Assembly: GCA_041191405.1 (NCBI GenBank) | Contig: JBEEOW010000002.1 | Span: 191,154 to 255,153, forward strand | Origin: JBEEOW01 sp041191405 | GTDB lineage: Bacteria > Bacteroidota > Bacteroidia > Cytophagales > UBA9547 | Direction of reading: 5' to 3' | Length of the DNA: 64,000 bases | Shown here: positions 1-7,267 of the stretch, piece by piece | Layout of the letters: each line of letters opens with the position of its first letter | Numbering within the stretch: position 1 is the stretch's first letter | Made by a program: the position numbers and the translations under genes | Notes under the pieces: generated by a model | Seen by the model: the letters and a program-made list of their open reading frames with translations, nothing else | What the model was told of the DNA's origin: nothing | Database searches by the model: none

Positions 1-1373
1 TTTATACCTCTTGGGTTTCGACAATCTAACCAAGGGAAACTCCAAGCTCCATCTTTAAACCCGCCTGATTTACAAATCCAACTGGCTTTTGTTCCATCTT
101 CTAAATTAAAATTTGCTGGGCATGGCTCTCCTATTACATACGGATTAATAGTTATAACTTGTGTAGTAGTAGCTGATGAAAATCCATCACTAGCAGCTAC
201 ATCAATTTTTATGGTTACAGTACCTTCTTTGGTAAGAGTTAAGTTATTACCATTTAAAACAGCTGTACCTGTTCCATTGGTAAGTGAAATTATTGGGTTG
301 GCACCACAACTAGGTGTAATTTCGTATTTTAATGTAATATTATCTCCAACCAAACCTATATCTACGGAAGTGATTTTGATACTTCTTTTACCTGTGGCTA
401 TATCATAAAAAGATTTTCTTTCATTGGCTAAAGTAGCCCACATTCTATCTACCTGACCTTTAGAGAAAAATTTCATACATTGGTCATAAGAGTAATCCAT
501 AAAATTTTCTGTCATATCCCAGTTTTGACAAGTACTTTGGTTTGCAGGACAACCAGTACTTGGGCCAGTTTGCATAGGAGTATCAGCTACCAAATCATCG
601 TCATTAGCATTACATCCATCCACATTCATTCCCCATAAATGCCTCAATCCTAACCAATGCCCAACCTCATGAGTAGCAGTCCTTCCTAAATTATAATTAG
701 GTACTGAACCATAACCTACATTTACATAAGTAATTATTACACCATCAGTTTTGGGGTCACCACCCGGGAATTGACCAACTCCTGCAATTCCTGTATTTGT
801 ATTTGTTCCTAAATCAATGCGTGGTACTACCCAAATATTTAAGTATTGATTTGATGGCCAAGCATCTAAACCTCCCAAACTAGCAAACTTTGCTTCATTG
901 ATTTGGTGGTCAACATAACTTTTATTAATCTTTTTTCTTTCAATACCTGCAACAGGCATTGTTACACAATTTGGATCTTTGGTTGCAAGCACAAATTCAA
1001 TTTGAGCATCCGTTGCTAAACCAATATGAAATGGATTTATCGTATTAATTCCAGTATTTTTCTTTCTATAGTCTTCGTTTAGTATTTTTATTTGCTCTAA
1101 AATTTTTGAATCAGGAATGTTTTCAGCTGCAGTATTATATAAGATATGAAAAATTACAGGAATAGTTAAAACGCCATTATTTGGACCAGGGGCTTGAATA
1201 CGGGCTTGCCTGTTTTTATTATTTTGAAAAGTGTAATTGTCAACATCTACATCACGACGAGCATTTTCATTTTCATGGTTTTCATCAGAATAACATCTAT
1301 GATGCTTTATTTCCTGACTAGTAGCTGTAAAAGCAGATAGAAATATGAATAGAAATAGATAAATCTTTTTCAT
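1..1373 (-). CDS. T9SS-type secreted M43 (pappalysin-like) metalloprotease, partial
   Basis: Reading frame open from an ATG at 1373 to the window edge (457 codons, C-terminus missing). A signal peptide is followed by a zinc metalloprotease domain: the motif HEVGHWLGLRH gives zinc ligands H235, H239 and H245 with general base E236, and a Met-turn (ENFMDY) lies near residue 292. This is the M43/pappalysin metzincin pattern. After the catalytic domain come Ig-like beta-sandwich sequences (from about residue 320), and the last visible residues read LDCRNPRGI. Such proteins are exported and degrade extracellular protein; T9SS export is inferred from the complete neighbour, which carries the sorting domain. 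It lies 82 bp downstream of a paralogue in the same direction, with a strong hairpin between. Family certain; substrate unknown; the missing end probably carries a sorting domain. Confidence 0.88.
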   Translation of the reverse strand, partial: MKKIYLFLFIFLSAFTATSQEIKHHRCYSDENHENENARRDVDVDNYTFQNNKNRQARIQAPGPNNGVLTIPVIFHILYNTAAENIPDSKILEQIKILNEDYRKKNTGINTINPFHIGLATDAQIEFVLATKDPNCVTMPVAGIERKKINKSYVDHQINEAKFASLGGLDAWPSNQYLNIWVVPRIDLGTNTNTGIAGVGQFPGGDPKTDGVIITYVNVGYGSVPNYNLGRTATHEVGHWLGLRHLWGMNVDGCNANDDDLVADTPMQTGPSTGCPANQSTCQNWDMTENFMDYSYDQCMKFFSKGQVDRMWATLANERKSFYDIATGKRSIKITSVDIGLVGDNITLKYEITPSCGANPIISLTNGTGTAVLNGNNLTLTKEGTVTIKIDVAASDGFSSATTTQVITINPYVIGEPCPANFNLEDGTKASWICKSGGFKDGAWSFPWLDCRNPRGI

Positions 1374-1406
1374 AATATGTTCATCATTTTTGGGGAGTAA
1401 ATAATA

Positions 1407-1436
1407 CCCTCTTTTTATTCAATCATAAAAAGAGGG
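1407..1436 (-). terminator. Hairpin between the two M43 protease genes
   Basis: Perfect 12-bp inverted repeat (arms 1407-1418 and 1425-1436, 6-nt loop) just past the stop of the upstream protease gene. It ends that transcript or attenuates read-through into the second protease. Confidence 0.7.
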
Positions 1437-1454
1437 ATAATACAGTTTTGTTTT

Positions 1455-2729
1455 TTATTCAATAATCAATTTCATAGTTTGTGTTTTGTTTTTAGATATT
1501 ATTTGAGCAATGTAAATACCTGATGAAATATGACTTGCAAAATCAATATGATCCGTATTTTCGTTTACTTGTAAAACTTCTCCATTTAAATTGAGTATTG
1601 AAATTTTATCAACTGGTGCAGATAAATGAATATGCTTGTCATTCACAGGATTTGGTGAAATTGTAATGTTGGATTCAATCACATCGTCAACCCCAGTTAG
1701 CACAGGCAAAAAAGTAGGTAAATATGTCTCTAATACATATTTCATTCGAGCAGCTTGCCCTAAAGTGAAAAGTGCATAGCAATTATCTGATGCATAATTC
1801 ATAAAATTCTGAACCATCATTAATTTACCACCACAAGCAGTTTGAGTTAACAAACAATTACTAGCAGTAGGACCTTGGTAAGCTTTATCTTGTATTGGAG
1901 TATCACTTATTCCATCATCATTTGCAACAGAACATGAATTATTATTTGCTCCTGAACCCCAAAGATGTTTTAATCCTAAACAATGTCCAATTTCATGAGT
2001 GGCTGTTCTACCATACTCATAACCTGGATCCACAGGAGCAAGATTCCCCCACATTTTATATTTTACCACAAATCCATAAGTTGCCATACCTTTAGGGTCG
2101 TCAGGAAACTGACCAGTACCAATCAATCCAACATCCTGACCTTGGTAAAGTAAAAGAGGAACAACCCAAACATTTAAATACCTTTTCTGATCCCAAGGAT
2201 CTGCACCACCACCTGCTTTAGTTTTAGCTCCATCAGGATATTCAAAACCTGTTTTTGTAGTTTTTACACGATTAATTCCAGTTGTTGGATTACCTTGAGG
2301 GTCAACTGTTGCAAGCTTGAATCTTATTTTGGTATCTGCTGCTAAATTTTTAAATGCAGCAACTACATTTGCAGCATTATATCCAATTTTTCCGAAATCA
2401 GCATTTAAGATATCTATTTGTGATTTAACTTTAGCATCACTAATATTGGTTCCTGTTCCAACAGCTTCACCTTTATGAATTACATGAACAACAATAGGTA
2501 TTTCTGCAATTATTCCTGAGGCATCAGTCCTTAAAAACTCTTCTCTTAATAAAAATTCGTTGAATTTTATGGAATCTTGGAGTTGATGTGCTTGAAAATG
2601 TTCATGTTCGTTAATGTGTGAATATTCCGTACCACACCAATTATGATTATTTACTTGAGCAAATGAACAGATAGTTATTAATATTGCTATACAAGTAAAG
2701 CTAAGCTTTTGAGTAAAGTTTTTATTCAT
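1455..2729 (-). CDS. T9SS-sorted M43 (pappalysin-like) metalloprotease
   Basis: 424 aa. N-terminal signal peptide ending near SFAQ (residue 25). The metzincin motif HEIGHCLGLKH gives zinc ligands H245, H249, H255 and catalytic E246; the Met-turn NFMNYAS is near residue 310. From about residue 350 the protein ends in a Por secretion-system (type A) sorting domain: ISPNP, a beta-rich stretch, SSGIYI, and a terminal KLIIE. It is therefore predicted to cross the inner membrane by Sec, the outer membrane by T9SS, and act outside the cell as a peptidase. It is a tandem paralogue of the partial gene downstream; the two share domain order but differ clearly in sequence, so the duplication is not recent. 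A TAnnTTTG box lies 38 nt upstream of the start. Cleavage substrate unknown. Confidence 0.92.
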   Translation of the reverse strand: MNKNFTQKLSFTCIAILITICSFAQVNNHNWCGTEYSHINEHEHFQAHQLQDSIKFNEFLLREEFLRTDASGIIAEIPIVVHVIHKGEAVGTGTNISDAKVKSQIDILNADFGKIGYNAANVVAAFKNLAADTKIRFKLATVDPQGNPTTGINRVKTTKTGFEYPDGAKTKAGGGADPWDQKRYLNVWVVPLLLYQGQDVGLIGTGQFPDDPKGMATYGFVVKYKMWGNLAPVDPGYEYGRTATHEIGHCLGLKHLWGSGANNNSCSVANDDGISDTPIQDKAYQGPTASNCLLTQTACGGKLMMVQNFMNYASDNCYALFTLGQAARMKYVLETYLPTFLPVLTGVDDVIESNITISPNPVNDKHIHLSAPVDKISILNLNGEVLQVNENTDHIDFASHISSGIYIAQIISKNKTQTMKLIIE

Positions 2730-2767
2730 AGTTTTGACTTTTAAGTGAGTATTTAAGTTACCTCTGT

Positions 2768-2775
2768 CAAAACTA
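2768..2775 (-). promoter_or_regulatory. Bacteroidota -7 box for the M43 protease
   Basis: On the minus strand the sequence reads TAGTTTTG, matching TAnnTTTG, 38 nt upstream of the ATG at 2729. No convincing -33 element is visible. Confidence 0.55.
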
Positions 2776-2805
2776 ATTATGATTCAAACTTTTATTGAAT
2801 AAAAA

Positions 2806-2863
2806 AGTCTCAAAAAAGGTGTATTTAAGTCTCATGAGACATACATACACCTTTTTTGAGACT
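2806..2863. repeat. 58-bp nested palindrome, probable terminator
   Basis: Two perfect 19-bp arms (2806-2824, 2845-2863) share the same centre as an inner perfect 12-bp palindrome GTCTCATGAGAC (2829-2840). AGTCTCA occurs both at the outer edge and in the core, so four copies of the half-site GTCTCA are present, two per strand. It lies downstream of the WG-repeat gene, whose transcript it may terminate, and upstream of the M43 promoter. Confidence 0.75.
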
Positions 2864-2991
2864 TGAATAATATCTTTTTGTGATACTGAATGAGTCAAAC
2901 TAAAAATTTAAGAAAAGAATTAAACAAAAAAATATAATCTCAAAAGGGAAAAAACAAAAAAAACAGATCAATCAACCTGCTTTTTTTGTAT

Positions 2992-5055
2992 TTATCTTAT
3001 CATTCCAGCCTCATTCAATTTATGAATTTTACCATCTTTGGTCAAAACTCTATAACCATCTTTGGTGTCTAAATAAGTATCAAATTCAGGTTTACGAAAC
3101 CACTTACCTGTTTTATCGATTATTCCCCATTTGCCATTTTCTTTCACACAAGCATAATCTTTGTAAAAAATACCTGCTTCTTCAAATATTGGTTGAATAG
3201 CAAACTTACCACCTAATGCTATAAACCCCCATTTGCCATCTTTTTGAACTGGTGCTAATTTTTCAGAATAAATTCCTAAGTTCTGATATTCAGCTTCAAT
3301 TAAAATATTCCCATCTGGTTTTATAATTCCCCAAAGTTTCTTTTTCTGAAAAGCATATAAGTTTTCTCCTAAATATTTTATATGTTCATATGAAGGTTTA
3401 ATCAATTCATTTCCTTTATCATTAACTAATCCATATTTTTTTCCATCTAAAACTATGGCAGGAAACTCAGGAACAGTTACAGAATCTTTTCCCGAACTAA
3501 TGTAATCATATTTAAAATCCATGGTTACCTGACCATTAGATTTCAATAAACCAAACTTATTACCTTTTTTAACTTTAAATAAACCTTTATCTGAACTCAA
3601 TATTAATTCATATTCAATTGGAATTATAATTTTACCCTCTTGAGACAGTAATCCTACTTTTCCTTTATCTTTTACAAAAAATATATATTTCCCATTATTA
3701 AATTCATAATCAACATTTTCGTAATTGGTTGGTATCAATAATATACCTTTATCATTAACTACCCCCCATTTGTCATTAATTTTAACCAAAGCAAATCCAT
3801 TTGAAAATGGTTTAGCTTCTTGATAACTATTGCCAAAAGTAAAATTTGCTTTTTGTAAATTGAAATATTGGTATTTTTCATTATTGACAACTCGCATAAA
3901 TGCAGAGGAATCAGTAATAAATATTTTATCAAAAGATTCAGGAGCAATTTTTTCAAAAATCAAAGAATAAAAACTCCATTTATTTTCTTTTTGAGCAGCA
4001 TAATAAGGTTGAGAATAATTTCTTATTATATTTTGATATTCAATTTTAGCTATTTGTTTATTATTTACATCAATAATCCCAAATTTCCCGTCTTGCTTAA
4101 CAATTGCAACTCCATTTTTATAATCGTGTGCTGAATCGTAAGCGATTGGGATAATCACTTTTCCGTGTTGATTAACAAAACCAACTTTATCTTTGTGTTT
4201 GACTTTAGCCAAACCATTACTAAATAATCCAACTTCATCATATTTAATAGGTAAAACTTCCTTTTCTTTGAAATCAATAATTCCCCATAGATTATTCTTT
4301 TTAACATTTAATAATTTTGAAGTTGATACAAAAATAGTATCGTAAGTTGGTTGCATCCAAATAGCTCCTTCATCATCAAAAACGCCCCATTTTCCTGCTT
4401 GTTTAAATGCAAAAGCAGTTTTATTTATTTTTATAATATTTTGAATACTTGGTTTAATAAAATACGTTCCATCTTCATGTGAAATTACCCCTAAAGAATC
4501 TCCTAATTTTACAATACTTGCAGCTTCTGAAAGTGTTTGAAACATATCAAACTGAGGTTTCGCAATGAATTTGAAGGAACGTTCAGAAAAAATACCCCAA
4601 AGTTTATCCTTTTTTACCCAAATAAAATCATACTCAGCTTGAATGGTATGTACATCATTCATTTCTTCATTAATCAGCTTTTGACCTTTATCATTAATTA
4701 ATGACCAAGTTCCAGCTTTTTTTGCCCAAGTTTTATCAACATTAAAAATGGTAAAATCATCATATTCAGCAGGAATAACCAAATAACCCTCACAGTTAAT
4801 TACCCCTAACTTAGTACCCAACATTACAACAGCTTTATTTCCAATAAAAGGATAAACTTTCACGTAATGCGCAGGAATAATCCATTGTCCGGCTAAGTTG
4901 CAATAGCCATACAACTTCTTATTTTCCTGACGAGGTATTAAATCTTCAGGGCAATTCTGACCTAATTGTGCATTTGCGACAGAAAAAGTAGCAAAAATGC
5001 CCCAAAAAAGCAGAAGAGTTTTAATTGAATAATATTTTAAAAGTCTATTTTTCAA
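2992..5055 (-). CDS. WG-repeat protein, secreted
   Basis: 687 aa. A signal peptide (cleavage likely after VANAQ, about residue 30) is followed by roughly 17 tandem WG repeats of about 35-45 residues running to the C-terminus. Each repeat has the core K-W/L/F-G-hydrophobic-hydrophobic, a turn with D/N-x-x-G, then I-x-P/A-x-Y-x-x-I (for example KWGVVNDKGILLIPTNYENV). WG repeats form beta-rich arrays thought to bind ligands or other proteins; no catalytic residues or sorting domain are visible. The protein is predicted periplasmic or outer-membrane facing. It stands alone between intergenic gaps, with the large palindrome 130 bp downstream. The molecular function of this family is not established and I do not assign one. 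Confidence 0.88.
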   Translation of the reverse strand: MKNRLLKYYSIKTLLLFWGIFATFSVANAQLGQNCPEDLIPRQENKKLYGYCNLAGQWIIPAHYVKVYPFIGNKAVVMLGTKLGVINCEGYLVIPAEYDDFTIFNVDKTWAKKAGTWSLINDKGQKLINEEMNDVHTIQAEYDFIWVKKDKLWGIFSERSFKFIAKPQFDMFQTLSEAASIVKLGDSLGVISHEDGTYFIKPSIQNIIKINKTAFAFKQAGKWGVFDDEGAIWMQPTYDTIFVSTSKLLNVKKNNLWGIIDFKEKEVLPIKYDEVGLFSNGLAKVKHKDKVGFVNQHGKVIIPIAYDSAHDYKNGVAIVKQDGKFGIIDVNNKQIAKIEYQNIIRNYSQPYYAAQKENKWSFYSLIFEKIAPESFDKIFITDSSAFMRVVNNEKYQYFNLQKANFTFGNSYQEAKPFSNGFALVKINDKWGVVNDKGILLIPTNYENVDYEFNNGKYIFFVKDKGKVGLLSQEGKIIIPIEYELILSSDKGLFKVKKGNKFGLLKSNGQVTMDFKYDYISSGKDSVTVPEFPAIVLDGKKYGLVNDKGNELIKPSYEHIKYLGENLYAFQKKKLWGIIKPDGNILIEAEYQNLGIYSEKLAPVQKDGKWGFIALGGKFAIQPIFEEAGIFYKDYACVKENGKWGIIDKTGKWFRKPEFDTYLDTKDGYRVLTKDGKIHKLNEAGMIR

Positions 5056-5140
5056 GTGTTTGTTATGTATTACTTTATCAACAATTGTTTTAGCAAATTA
5101 TACAATAATTATGGCTTTTACATACATTTATAAAAAAAAG

Positions 5141-6163
5141 TTACTTACTCCATCGTAAAAGCATTTTTAAGCTTGTTTTTACTACATCACCCATGCCTTT
5201 GCAATTCATAAAATCATTGTATTTATAATGTTTTGCAAGTTCAGTTTTAAGCGATTCAACTTGTTCTAATGTAGAGATTTGGTCTTTATTTACGGCATCT
5301 CCAAGCTCTTTAATTCTGTAACGTGACACTTGCATACGGGCAGCCATCATTGTTCTTTCCTCTTTTTGGTACTGCAATCTACTTTCTGGAGTCATTACCT
5401 CCATACCTAGTTTTATTATTGGATTATTTTGTTTGTAATACTGAGGCATATATACTTTTTTACGACCATCATAACTCTGTTGGTCAAAATCTATTGCCCT
5501 AAATCTATAACTAACATCCTCGAAATCAGGAATAATCTCAACAACATAATTATTGCTATGCATATCACCAAGTAAACGAGCAAAACAACGTTCATTAAAT
5601 TTAACAAACTCTTTAGCTAACCTAATTTTATTTAAACTAGCATCATTTAAATGTTCTTTAATAAATTGTTCTCCAGGAATACCAATAATATGTTCCTCTA
5701 CCAAAGTATCTTCAAAAGTAAAAAATGAAATTTGATTTGGAGATAAAATATGTTCCAATTCTAAACCATAAATACGACTCGCATCGGCTTTTTTAATATA
5801 AAAATAGTCAAAGTTGTCGTTTCTTGAATTTACAATCCTCACTCTAAATGGCTGTGTATTACCATACAAACATAAATCTATCCTATCAATAGTTAAGTGT
5901 TTAATTACGGTCATATCACCATTTGATTTTAAAATGGCATACATTTTTTTCAAACAATCATATACATGATCCATATCGGATTGGGCATAAAAAACTGTTA
6001 CCCACAAAGTATTTTTACCATGCTTATCGTAAAGGGGAATTGAATGTTCGTACCTTGTTAAATCATAATAGGTAATAGGCATATTTATTTCTCTGCCATA
6101 TTCCATTAAATAATATCTTAATGGTTTTTGTATAGGATATAATATTTTTTTTTGTGTAATCAT
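5141..6163 (-). CDS. Uncharacterised protein with kinase-like (PKL) catalytic motifs
   Basis: 340 aa from the ATG at 6163. The frame is open upstream, but that stretch overlaps the divergent gene and reads as non-conserved, so 6163 is preferred. I do not recognise a named family. Visible motifs: GDMHSNN (residues 199-205) matches the GDxHxxN catalytic loop of aminoglycoside/choline-kinase-like enzymes, and AIDFD (223-227), about 25 residues later, matches the metal-binding Asp motif. FYIKK (121-125), followed by E136, could supply the ATP-binding Lys and its Glu partner. No signal peptide or membrane segment; likely cytoplasmic. The C-terminal third (from about 245) is helical and charged. 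It is divergent from a FemAB/GNAT-like gene. Kinase fold is an inference from two motifs; the substrate is unknown. A pseudokinase or HipA-like enzyme are alternatives. Confidence 0.6.
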   Translation of the reverse strand: MITQKKILYPIQKPLRYYLMEYGREINMPITYYDLTRYEHSIPLYDKHGKNTLWVTVFYAQSDMDHVYDCLKKMYAILKSNGDMTVIKHLTIDRIDLCLYGNTQPFRVRIVNSRNDNFDYFYIKKADASRIYGLELEHILSPNQISFFTFEDTLVEEHIIGIPGEQFIKEHLNDASLNKIRLAKEFVKFNERCFARLLGDMHSNNYVVEIIPDFEDVSYRFRAIDFDQQSYDGRKKVYMPQYYKQNNPIIKLGMEVMTPESRLQYQKEERTMMAARMQVSRYRIKELGDAVNKDQISTLEQVESLKTELAKHYKYNDFMNCKGMGDVVKTSLKMLLRWSK

Positions 6164-6196
6164 TATAAATAATATTCGAAACGCTAAATTAATTAA

Positions 6197-6204
6197 TAGA
6201 TTTG
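6197..6204 (+). promoter_or_regulatory. -7 box 5 nt before the GTG start at 6210
   Basis: TAGATTTG fits TAnnTTTG and ends 5 nt before the GTG. Transcription would start almost at the start codon, giving a leaderless or nearly leaderless mRNA. Confidence 0.55.
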
Positions 6205-6209
6205 CACTT

Positions 6210-7121
6210 GTGCTACAATTATTAAAATATAGTGAGATAAACAAAAAGAAATGGGACGCTTGTGTGCAAAAAACAAGTGGACCTTCTATTTATGCTATGT
6301 CGTGGTATTTAGATGTAGTTCATCCTCAATGGAATGCAGTTATCTATGGTGATTACCTTGCAGTAATGCCCATTACGAATAAAAAAAAGTATAGTTTGAG
6401 TTATGTTATTACTCCAGCTTTCACACAGCAATTGGGCGTACTGGGAGACAATAAATTAATCACTAACGAACTTATAAATCAGTTTATTAACTTTATAAAA
6501 CCATATTTTTTACAAATAATTTTTAATTTTAATGAATCAAACATTTTTGTTCATAAAAATACAATAGAATGCCCAAATTATTGTTTAAACTTAAAAGCTA
6601 ATTACCTTATTATCAAAGAGAATTATTCTGAAAATACACTAAGAAACATTAAAAAAGCCAACAAAAACAAATTAGATTTTGAAATTTCTCAACAATATGA
6701 AGTTACTCTAGCATTTTTAAATTTTTATTCTGAAAATTTACCCAAATCAGCAAAAAATATTAATCAAAATATTTTAAAAAAGCTTGTAATTAAAGCCAAC
6801 GAAAATCATTCTATATTTTTCGGAGTGTTGAAATTTGAAAATATAATATGTGCGATGGGGGCATTTTTGGTATCTGAAAATAGAATTATTTTCCTAGCAG
6901 GCACTTCAAATGAAGTTGGAAAAGGAAAAGGAGCAATGCATTTTCTTTTTGATAAAATAATAGCCTCCTTTGCAGGGAAACCGCTTATCCTTGATTTTGA
7001 AGGAGGAAAAGGCGAAGGTATGAGAAAGTTTTATGCTGGTTTTGGCTCTGAATCAAAACCTTATTTACAGTTAAATTGTAAAAATTATTGGTCGGTGTTG
7101 AATTTATTTAAAAAGTTATGA
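6210..7121 (+). CDS. FemAB/GNAT-like acyltransferase
   Basis: 303 aa, GTG start. The sequence has the two-part layout of the FemAB/GNAT-like group found in Bacteroidota: an N-terminal half with the segment SGPSIYAMSWYLD (about residues 23-35), and a C-terminal half with a central strand-helix FLAGTSNEVGKGKGAMHFLFDKII and the tail LDFEGGKGEGMRKFYAGFG, where the acyl donor site would be. No signal peptide or membrane segment, so it acts in the cytoplasm. Family members transfer an aminoacyl or acyl group to peptidoglycan precursors or small molecules; the acceptor cannot be told here. The only neighbour with a possible functional link is the divergent kinase-like gene 46 bp away. A general N-acetyltransferase is the alternative. 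Confidence 0.65.
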   Translation: MLQLLKYSEINKKKWDACVQKTSGPSIYAMSWYLDVVHPQWNAVIYGDYLAVMPITNKKKYSLSYVITPAFTQQLGVLGDNKLITNELINQFINFIKPYFLQIIFNFNESNIFVHKNTIECPNYCLNLKANYLIIKENYSENTLRNIKKANKNKLDFEISQQYEVTLAFLNFYSENLPKSAKNINQNILKKLVIKANENHSIFFGVLKFENIICAMGAFLVSENRIIFLAGTSNEVGKGKGAMHFLFDKIIASFAGKPLILDFEGGKGEGMRKFYAGFGSESKPYLQLNCKNYWSVLNLFKKL

Positions 7122-7130
7122 ATTCAATAG

Positions 7131-7151
7131 TAAAGCCCTGAAAGGGCGAAA
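7131..7151. repeat. Short REP-like hairpin AGCCCTGAAAGGGC
   Basis: GCCCT (7135-7139) pairs with AGGGC (7143-7147) across a 3-nt loop, followed by GAAAT. The motif and its flank resemble a dispersed hairpin I have seen in Bacteroidota intergenic regions. A single copy occurs in this window, so the repeat status is unproven. It could also be a weak terminator for the transferase gene. Confidence 0.35.
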
Positions 7152-7238
7152 TATGGAAGTGATGGATGTAAACCCAACTTTAAAAACAATATTGCGAATC
7201 AAAATCAAAATTAATTTAGAATTTCAGACCTTTTAGTA

Positions 7239-7246
7239 TATTTTTG
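7239..7246 (+). promoter_or_regulatory. -7 box of the GH2 gene
   Basis: TATTTTTG matches TAnnTTTG, 21 nt upstream of the ATG at 7268, leaving a leader of about 15-20 nt. Confidence 0.6.
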
Positions 7247-7267
7247 TAGCAAACAAACATTTTATAA

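Noticed and set aside
211..408. Small plus-strand frames within large genes (for example 211-408, 3868-4134, 19976-20260)
   Set aside because: They lie opposite or in other frames of well-supported genes, have no family match and no promoter.
6164..6244. Longer N-terminus for the kinase-like gene
   Set aside because: It would overlap the divergent gene's start and promoter, and the added residues are hydrophobic and non-typical.
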